Shown here piece by piece: positions 56,610 to 64,000 of a stretch of DNA of 64,000 nucleotides. The first letter of the stretch is position 1, and each line of letters opens with the position of its first letter. Source of the stretch: Maratus speciosus (Eukaryota; Arthropoda; Arachnida; Araneae; Salticidae); NCBI GenBank assembly GCA_963932465.1, contig OZ010786.1, positions 597,049,038-597,113,037 on the forward strand. The letters run 5' to 3'. The notes beneath the pieces are model-generated. The model did not search any database. It saw nothing but the letters and a program-made list of their open reading frames with translations, and was not told the origin of the DNA. Made by a program: the position numbers and the translations under genes.

Positions 56610-57696
56610 GTACTAATTATACACTGACTATATTATTTCTTATACCTTCATAGAGTTAAGAGACAACAAAAATTCAGGATGCTGAAGACGCGTGAAAAAC
56701 ATTATTTTACATTTTTCCAAAAAAATCATTTCTAATTTTTTATTTCAATTTTTATTTTCTATTTATAAAGAGTGAATATCCCCAGTGGTATATCAAGCAT
56801 ATTTTCGATTCAAAAACACGATTGCAATCAGGAAAATTATTAATACATTTATATTTTTTTAAAAATACGATTTATCATCTGTATTATTATTTTTTTATAT
56901 AAAATGAAACACAATAGATGAAAACATGGGTTTGGAAGTTTACAGTTCATTCTAATCATTAGTTTTTCCGATATAGCGAAATTTTATTTTAACAGTCATG
57001 TCAAACTCGTTTACTACTAAGAGCCAAATTTAAGAATTGTACTCAAATCCGCGTGCCATATTACAAGAAAATAAAATTGTGTTGGGCTGTGTCGGGGTGC
57101 AAGGCCATTAAGTTTACGCGAACCATACATAAAAGCGAGACGCTGTTTAGGGCATTGTACTGGAATGTAAAAGGGCTAAAATTTCGTGGCGTGCTAAATT
57201 TTCGTTGAATATAAAACAGGTGCTGATAGGTACAAGATATTTATTTCGATTAGTATTCGATGACAGTTTTGTTTAACCCTTAACCCTTAAATGCGCGATT
57301 TTTTATTTTGTTTAGAAAAAATTATATATGATTTTCTGAAAGGTTTATTACACAGGAAAAATAATGAAAAAAAATCGGAAATATATTTTTCATATAATAC
57401 GTCAATCTTTTCTTCTGTTGCATATCTGCAATATAAGTAAAAACTACTGTAGTGTCGTTGTTTTACGCTAAAATAATGCAAATTAATAAATACTTTAATA
57501 AGTATGTCTTCAAATACCTTATTTTACATAATTATTTATTTTATAAAATTTAACTTTTAACATTTTAATTCTCATGATAGAGTACATTCTAGAAATTACG
57601 TAGTTCAGAGAATCTGACTTTGCAGCAGCAAGTTTCAATGGTTAATTTCGCTTTATTTAAACACGGAATGCCTGTTTTTTTTTTTTTTTTTTGGTT

Positions 57697-57732
<36 letters not shown>

Positions 57733-58600
57733 AAAGCAAATATTGCTATCCTAATTTTCTGCTGTGAATTAGGTATATGCGAAAAAAAAATATCTATTAA
57801 ATTCAAAACAGTGTTGTTGTACATATGCAAAGCTGCGCACAAAAGGGTTAATGGTCCAATTTTTTTACTTGTTGATTGACCGCGCAGTCGGACTTCTTTT
57901 TTTCGCAAATAGAAATTACGTTGTTGATTATTTTGTTGGATTCTGTTGTATCATGTTTATTAAAAATAAAATAAAATTTCTAGTAATTCACTTCATATTA
58001 ATTTTTTCACTTACCACTCTTTTTCAATATTCAACGCAAAATGCTAAGAAAAACTATTTTTTTTTTAAATCGAATTACGCCTAAATTAGCGAAATCTCGC
58101 TGAATTTTTCATTTCGTTCAAAAAAAAAAAAAAAATCGAGGGAAAAAAAACCACGCGAAATGTTTCCATTGAATTCATATTCGCAGAGCATCCACGGTTT
58201 ACTATTATTATATTCATTCGCACCACTATTTTTTGAAAAAATGAATTTTATAGTATATTTCTCTTGCACGTTTTGTCAAAGTACTTGTGAAAGATATTTA
58301 TTTGATAAAATGGTGTGAAATGAATTAAAAAGTAGTCGCCAGTGGCAGCCTTAGTTATGAATAATATTAGAAATACATATTTTTTTCATTTGGTATGAAG
58401 GGTGTATAATATTTGAAAAACAAATTCATAGTTTATAAATCAAGCAACATCGCATTTCCTTCATAAGCTTTCGAGTAAAAATAAATATGCTTATATTTGT
58501 TCTTTAGTGCATATGCCTGGGAAGAGTACTTTCACAAGAACGCCAAACTTTGCCAGTGCCTGGAGAACTACTACGACAAGTAACATCCTATGCTCTGTGA
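56610..58600. other. AT-rich DNA with long T tracts, no gene
   Basis: T tracts at 57673-57691 and 57699-57728, and an A tract near 58120. The short frames at 57287, 57657, 57691, 57851 and 58081 are driven by homopolymers. Confidence 0.5.
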
Positions 58601-58605
58601 CGTAC

Positions 58606-58837
58606 GCTGCATACGTCTGGCTGATTTTTTAATTAGACATTCCGAATTATCACCAGACTATTTTAACTCTTATTTTTACCTTACAAGATGATCGATTTTC
58701 CATAAATGAAATAAAAAAAAATTACCAACTAATTTTTTGTGGTGTGAATTTAAAATTTATAAAGCAAAAATCGGCCTGATGTGGCAACACTGGCGGTTAG
58801 TGATATACATTCACTAACAGCGACAGAGCTCAAGGGG
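58606..58837. mobile_element. Partial GCTGCCATCGAAATAC-type palindrome
   Basis: TCTGGCTGATTTTTTAATT, CCGAATTATCACCAG and GCCTGATGTGGCAACACTG match the centre of 54956-55407. Ends in CAAGGGG before a TTAA (58838-58841), possibly a separate TTAA element end. Confidence 0.5.
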
Positions 58838-58841
58838 TTAA

Positions 58842-58995
58842 CCCATAGCTACCAACATCTTACGCTTTTTTGTACCACAAAAATTTTATAGTAAATTTTA
58901 CCTTTTTAAATCGCTCTAATCTGCCGATTAAATAAGGCAAAAATTTCTATTTAATTTTTGTGGTACAAAAAAGCGGAAGATTTGGCAGCTATGGG
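58842..58995. mobile_element. TTAA MITE, CCCATAGCTACC end
   Basis: TTAA at 58838-58841 and 58996-58999. Ends CCCATAGCTACCAACATCTT and GATTTGGCAGCTATGGG. TTTTTTGTACCACAAAAATT pairs with AATTTTTGTGGTACAAAAAA. Core GATTAAATAAGGCAAAAATT. A relative is nested in the Tc1 element (62157-62312). Confidence 0.9.
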
Positions 58996-58999
58996 TTAA

Positions 59000-59186
59000 C
59001 CCCTTGGAGACGACCGACCGATATACGTGCCGCGTAAGGTGCTCGGAATCCGTGATTATTCTTACCAGTAAATTTTTATTGTAAATTCTGCCTTATTTAA
59101 TCCGAACATTTTCCCGATTCAATCAGGCAAAATTTTCTGTTTGAAAAACCGGTGATAAAAGATTAAAAATTCTCATCCCGAAGGGG
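59000..59186. mobile_element. TTAA MITE, CCCCTTGGGGACGAG family, copy 3
   Basis: TTAA at 58996-58999 and 59187-59190. Ends CCCCTTGGAGACGACCGACC and CATCCCGAAGGGG. It shares one TTAA with 58842-58995. Confidence 0.85.
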
Positions 59187-59219
59187 TTAAGGGTTAACAT
59201 CGTCTTGTGATAGAATATG

Positions 59220-60070
59220 TAAGAGAAATAACGCATACATCTAAATATGAACGTAAATGTGTCTGGTGAACGTACAATAGCTCGTGGTATTGCCTTGTAA
59301 TGTTGGTTCTGTAGGCACATAGCTCAGATCGAATCTTAATCTTTTTGAAGCGTTAGTTTGATGCTCGTCTGTTGTCAGGCATCGCATCCATTTGACTGAT
59401 GTTGAAGTCCATGAGCTCGAGGACATATTCTACAGATGTAATGCGTATCATCTTCACTGGCTGTATTTGCAGCGATGAGACTCTCCCGATGGTGGGCCAT
59501 TAACTGCGTTTGACACTATTAACTGTCTGAACGTAAATACAGCGTACCACGTAAATTTTGCGACGCTAATGAAACAGTCTCGCTAGCCTCAGCGCCGAAC
59601 ATTGTGCGTGTCCCGATTGGTATGCGTTATCTAAATGTTCGGCTGACTCTTTCGCTGGTTGAGGCGGATATATTAATATTTTCACATTTTCGAGCGCTTA
59701 CTCTATGTGGATGTATTGTCCAAAATACATTTATAAATATTTAAATCGATAGATCTCGATTAACTCTATACACAAACACCGAATCATCGCGCTGTTAGGT
59801 CTAGGGCGGGAGTTACGCAGAATGTAAAGGATTGAGATTGCTGGTTTTGGCACTTAGTACTGCGTGCTTTATCCATCGCCCTCTCGCTTGCATCGATCAT
59901 TCTAAGTCATATTAGTGAGCTGACCAAATATGTTGAAACACAAGCAGTACTTACGTCTGTAAGACTAATAATTAGAGAGTTATTACAGCAAGACTATGAC
60001 GTATTCATTAGCGTCAAAATTTTTCCTGCTATCGATATGTCTCGATGTGCTTTTAAAGACTAGACGTTTT
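59220..60070. repeat. Dispersed repeat, copy 2 (copy 1 at 4780-5850)
   Basis: Same order as copy 1. The minus-strand frame shared with copy 1 is shifted here (61 codons at 59241-59426, including CTFTRHIYVHI against CTFIRHIYVDI in copy 1). Conservation of this peptide in both copies suggests it was once coding. Confidence 0.55.
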
Positions 60071-60154
60071 ATAACATAAAGAAGAAAAAGTAAATTTATT
60101 TTATTACTATCTCACAAAATGAAATCTGTACTTACAAAATACAACATTGCTTAA

Positions 60155-60362
60155 TCCCCTAACAGATTTTTTTTTCGACACAATAAATTAAAAACAGGGA
60201 CAAGACCAAGAAACCAGGTTTTTGTACTGAAATATTTGATTTATATAGTCGATAAATGTCTACCAATTATTAAAGCTAGATTGTAGTTAAAATTAAGTGC
60301 TATCCAAAAGCTTTTAGTAACTCTTTATGGCCGAGCAGCGTTCGGGCAAAACTGTTAAGGGG
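60155..60362. mobile_element. TTAA MITE, CCCCTAACAG ends
   Basis: TTAA at 60151-60154 and 60363-60366. Ends TCCCCTAACAG and CTGTTAAGGGG. 208 bp, non-coding. Confidence 0.75.
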
Positions 60363-60369
60363 TTAAAGG

Positions 60370-60925
60370 GGAAAACAATCATGCAGAAATTTAAAACTGC
60401 CCGTACCTTTTATACCAATTTTAATCTCTCTGTAGTGTAAAAATATATTTAAACCCATATCTACCCTTTAAAATCTTAAATCGTAAGCAGAATGATATAA
60501 AAATTTAGTTTTTAATGTATTACCTTATTCTTTTCATTATTCTTTTAATTTTGTATTACTATTTTATAAAGCCGATTTTGGCAGGAGGCCTTCTATTTAC
60601 TAAATGCGCTTATTTTTTCTAACGTAAAACTTTATTCAGTAAAATTGTTAGTAATTCAATCAAAATTATCTACTATGGTGATAATACTGAGCGTAACTAT
60701 TGACTGAAATTATAGGTTTCACCTGATTATTGGAATTTCTTGCTATATAATGATTCTTACTGGCAGTGGTACATGTGTATTTTAAACTATATTATTTTGA
60801 AATTTGTTTAACTGCTTTGGACATCATTTTATCAAGTTTCTAGTGAATGATTTCGGCTTGAGAGCAATTGAATGTAACAGATTTTTAAAGTTTTACTTTT
60901 AATTAGCTTCGTTTAGCTTTAATAG
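60370..60925. other. Partial repeat V copy and unassigned DNA
   Basis: 60450-60600 matches the start of repeat V (CCATATCTACC, GATATAAAAATTTAGTTTTT, CTTTTAATTTTGTATTAC). The remainder shows nothing recognisable. Confidence 0.45.
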
Positions 60926-60932
60926 GCTATAA

Positions 60933-61125
60933 CACTTTCGGAACTAGTGATGCATATATGCATCGCCAAAAGGTGCATACGGAACTTATTTTTGACACCA
61001 ATATCCAATAACTGTAATATTTGTCTTTTTTATTAGAGAATTTTTTGGTATTTCACAACTGAAGGGTTTAAAAAAAACCTGTGCCATAAAATAAAATTTG
61101 TGTAGGGGATGCTGTCTCGAAAGAG
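60933..61125. mobile_element. TTAA MITE, CACTTTCGG ends
   Basis: Flanks ATAA (60929-60932) and TTAA (61126-61129). Ends CACTTTCGGAACTAGTG and GCTGTCTCGAAAGAG. Subterminal GATGCATATATGCATC palindrome. Confidence 0.75.
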
Positions 61126-62020
61126 TTAATAAAATATTAGCTTTAATAGGGTTCGCGAATGCACTTTCTTTCTGAAGTATCAAACTGAAAACAAAAATTT
61201 ATCTTTTAAATGTTTGTCTAGATAATTGTGAGTGCATTAATTCCGAATTCAAACAGAGTTTCTACAGTGGGTGGCCTAGCTATTCGTTACACTGTAATTT
61301 TTCTTACTTTTTAAAATTGTAACACTTAAAAATTGGTTGTCATTTGTATTTTTTCTGTTTTCTTTAAATTTAAATGCGGACAATATTGGTTTATTGTTTT
61401 AGTATTGGCGTCACTGACAGGTGTCATTTCCTGGGTAAGTGTCTCTTAGTAGAAAACCTGCATTAGGGAGTTTATGGAAACACCAGTTGATTTAAAGATT
61501 TTCGATTGTTTGTGGGAAATTCTCTTCTATTGTGCGCTAATTAGTACTTTCTGGAATCTAATTATTTTAAATCGATATTTATTCGAGTGTAAGAGTTTAA
61601 CAACAGCTGTTAGAAATGGAAAAAAGTAAAAATTTTTCTTCGGAGAAAATTTCAGATATCACTGTATTGTTGAAGGATTCCCGTCATTCACAAAGACAGA
61701 TTGCTATACTTACACATGTATCCACTATGACTGCAAGTAGAATAAGATCTGAAGTTGATAAAAATATTGTCATAGTGAGGCACAGGAATGAAAACTGTGT
61801 GCGTCGACGCAACACTACGCCTCGAGGTGAACGAACAATTCATGACATTTGTCTTAAAGTGCACAAAATAACTGACACAAATCACAAACGAAGCTGGCAT
61901 TGATATTTCTGCCAGAACAACGAGAAGCCGTGTTGAATAATTTGGGTTTAAATGCCTCAGACCAGACAAAAAACACAAACAGATTTCATCTTTGAATTTG
62001 GGGCGTTTCGGTTGGGTGAA

Positions 62021-62399
62021 CCCTTTCAAGGGCCGGTGCCCTTGAAAGGCGTGAATCATGCGGCGTGACCACCTGATTTTAATTCCAAATTGAGAAACGG
62101 CACAAAGAATATATTAACAAAATTTTGCTTTTATAATGAAAGTGTATAAAGACAGATCCATAGCTGCCAACTTTTACGCTTTCTTCCTACCACTACAATT
62201 TTATAGTAAATGTTGTCGTATTTAATCGTCGAAATCTCACGATTAGGCAAGACGAAAGTTTCTGTGAAATTTTAGTGGTAGTAAAAGAGCTTAAAAGTTG
62301 GCAGCTTTGCAGATCTTTACTTTCGAAGAAATTAGTTTGAAAATTCCGATATCATTATTTCATAATTTTTAGAGCAGAATTTTTCCGCCTCTGAAAGGG
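62021..62399. mobile_element. TTAA-type MITE inside the Tc1 gene
   Basis: Flanks TGAA (62017-62020) and TTAA (62400-62403). Ends CCCTTTCAAGGGCCGGTG and CCGCCTCTGAAAGGG. It is itself interrupted by 62157-62312. Confidence 0.75.
62157..62312. mobile_element. Second-order nested palindromic MITE
   Basis: CCATAGCTGCCAACTTTTAC pairs with TAAAAGTTGGCAGCTTTG. TACCACTACAATTTTATAG pairs with AATTTTAGTGGTA. Core GATTAGGCAAGACGAAAGTT. Relative of 58842-58995; its TTAA flanks are lost. Confidence 0.75.
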
Positions 62400-63389
62400 T
62401 TAAATAGCATCGACACATCACCGCTGAAAACTGGGAAAATGTGCGTTGAGTAGTTCTTCATTTTTATCTTATGAGCGCTGTACTTATTTCAATTCCTCAC
62501 AATGCCCCTCTCAACTAATTTTGAATTTTTTTTTTTTTTTTTTTGTTTTTTTTTTTTTTTTTTTGGTTTGTTTCTCTGACGAGTCTCACATCTAAGTAAT
62601 GATGGAGAAGTCTTTATTCTTTCGGCGCAGAAAAGACGAAAAAAATATCAACCGGACTATATTGCAGAGACTGTCGAGTACCCACGTAAGATCATGGTGT
62701 GGACTGTCATCAGTGTAAGTGGTACAGGCTGTCTTTAAGTCGTGGATGGCATTATGAATCAGGTCCAGTATAAAAATTATTGGAAGTAAGTTTTGTCCCT
62801 CAACTAAAGGACTGGATTCCAGACACTTCCAAATGCATTTTCATGCATTTTCATCTCATTCCCAATGCATTTTCATGTCCTATCATAAAGCGAAGGTATT
62901 CACGAAATTCTCAACTAAAGAGAAATTCAATGTTTTACCATGGCCGTGCAATTCTCCGGATTGAAACCAGCTCGAGAATGTCTTGAAATTTATAAAGCGA
63001 AAACTATCAAAAAAAAAAAAAAAAAAAAAGACAAACAGGCGAAATATGGCCGAAGCTTACATTAAGGTCTTGCACCATGTTGAGGAACTGGAATAAAACA
63101 TTTAAAAAAGGTATACAGGGCATGCCAAAAAGAGTACAGGCCGTAATCGGCACTAAGGGATGTCCGAGGAAATGTTGAGGTATTTGTCTTGGAACACTTG
63201 TTCTAAGTTTTTTCACAATAAATTTCTATTTTATTAGAAAAAGTTCGTTTTTATTTTTAATATATAAGTATTCTATGCAAATATATCTAAAATATGTAAA
63301 CAATTCACCTGTAATCAAAAATATATAGCTTTAAGTTCATCACGGTGTAAATTTTAGGCTCGAAACTAATAATTTGGCCACCCACTATA

Positions 63390-64000
63390 GATTTCACACA
63401 TAAAATTTCAGTTTTCACTGGAATATAAAGGTAATGTAAATTAGCTTTAAAAATCTCTGCTTTCAACTCTAATTAGACGTGTATATCAACACTTTGCAGG
63501 CGAGAGTCTGAATTCTGAGTCCTTAAATCTGACGGATTTTTTTTATTCAGAAGTGCCGAATTTATACCAGAATGCTTTACAAACTAGTACTTTTATTGTT
63601 CTTTTCGAGGAACAATGGAACAATGTTAGCAGCTGGATGGATTACCTAGTTGCGTTGCAACTTTACATCCAGTGGAAAGGTGATTGTGTTGCAAGGGCAT
63701 TAGGGAGCCTTAAAAAATAATGTTTAGACGTGGCTGGTAGCCACAAAATTAAATTTACTTTTAAGAAAAAAGAAAAGAATAACAAAAAATGACAAAGTAC
63801 TAGTATAACTTAAGCACTAGTATAACTTAAGTACTAGTATAACATATATAAAAAAGAAAAAAAAGATAAAGAAAAAAAAATTATTAATAAAGAAAAAAAA
63901 TTCCATTAGTTCCAAAAAAAGAAGGAAAAGACGAAAAAACTACCGGGGAGTGCCCCATAAAAAAAAAGACTCTTTTCAGAGACCATACATTAGTTTAAAA
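63390..64000. repeat. AT-rich end of window with a 17-bp tandem repeat
   Basis: GTACTAGTATAACTTAA and close variants repeat about three times at 63797-63846, followed by A-rich low-complexity DNA. No gene or element end is seen before the window stops. Confidence 0.6.

Larger units (their letters stand above)
61616..63200 (+). pseudogene. Tc1-like transposase, broken
   Basis: N-terminal helix-turn-helix over the first 50 codons (LLKDSRHSQRQIA, VSTMTASRI) with a second DNA-binding part (RRRNTTPRGERTI). The frame shifts near 61903 (ARTTRSR continues in another frame), then the gene is cut by a MITE. The DDE part resumes near 62690 with a W(T)VISVSGTG block (usual VWG-x-I), then VVDGIMN, and near 62940 LPWPCNSPD followed by a stop and NQLENVLKFIK (usual LPWP-NSPDLNPIENLW). 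The middle aspartate block is replaced by a small GCATTTTCAT expansion. The acidic third catalytic residue (E of LENV) is kept. The element cannot encode an active enzyme. Confidence 0.9.
61265..63387 (+). mobile_element. Tc1-type transposon, complete ends, inactivated
   Basis: TA at 61263-61264 and 63388-63389. Ends CAGTGGGTGGCCTAGCTATT and AATTTGGCCACCCACTA. It encloses a broken transposase. At 2,123 bp it is longer than usual because of nested MITE insertions (62021-62399) and T-tract growth (62528-62565). Confidence 0.9.

Noticed and set aside
57657..58269. Cluster of short frames around poly-T tracts
   Set aside because: Homopolymers create lysine or phenylalanine runs; overlapping frames lie on both strands.

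Overview
This is strongly AT-rich nuclear DNA from a metazoan, most likely an arthropod and possibly an arachnid. The guess rests on the mix of decayed mariner, Tc1, pogo/Tigger-like, piggyBac-like, hAT-like and Penelope-like sequences and on the abundance of short palindromic elements. No species diagnosis is possible from the window alone. I find no intact host gene. Nearly all open frames are 60-110 codons, AT-driven, and lie inside repeats. The only recognisable coding sequences are broken transposase or retroelement fragments: mariner at 16979-17642 (-), a piggyBac C-terminal piece at 13871-14050 (-), two head-to-head Penelope-type endonuclease tails at 31830-32305, and a Tc1 transposase at 61616-63200 (+). 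One tRNA-like sequence lies at 51798-51871 (-).

The window is a museum of nested non-autonomous DNA transposons (MITEs). Three target-duplication classes can be read directly. (1) TTAA-flanked elements start CCCT, CCCC or similar and end in the complement; they look piggyBac-like, and there are over 25 copies in several families. (2) Elements with 8-bp duplications and CAG or TAG ends are hAT-like: 4424, 15542, 17273, 54613, 56344. (3) Elements flanked by TA are Tc1/mariner/pogo-like: 8326, 34300, 42041, 44622, 61265. A further family starting GGNAC with 8-bp duplications (five copies at 46.8-49.3 kb) fits the Merlin pattern. Many insertions can be dated relative to one another because they sit inside older elements, and several have an empty paralogous site in the same window.

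Layout. 0-5 kb: TTAA and hAT-like MITEs, a degenerate tandem repeat and a 167-bp duplication. 5-12 kb: a dispersed repeat, a 144-bp tandem array and a 1.06-kb TA element. 12-19 kb: a piggyBac-like element, MITEs, and a 1.0-kb direct duplication flanking a mariner remnant. 20-27 kb: a tandem duplication of a 3-4 kb block whose two copies carry different MITE insertions. 27-29 kb and 43-52 kb: two copies of one dispersed repeat, the second split by a 6.18-kb TIR-bounded insertion packed with other elements. 31.5-32.6 kb: an inverted duplication of Penelope tails. 33-41 kb: nested TTAA MITEs, including a near-perfect palindrome hit at its centre. 52-56 kb: a large foldback element and nested hAT-like elements. 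58-63.4 kb: chained TTAA MITEs and an inactivated Tc1 element.

The most unusual signal is modularity. MITEs with clearly different ends and target-site rules share the same inner palindromic modules, notably a TTCAGATT..TTGATTGGCACCACTTTTT arm around a CCTTATTTAATG core. This suggests repeated swapping of termini on a common foldback core.
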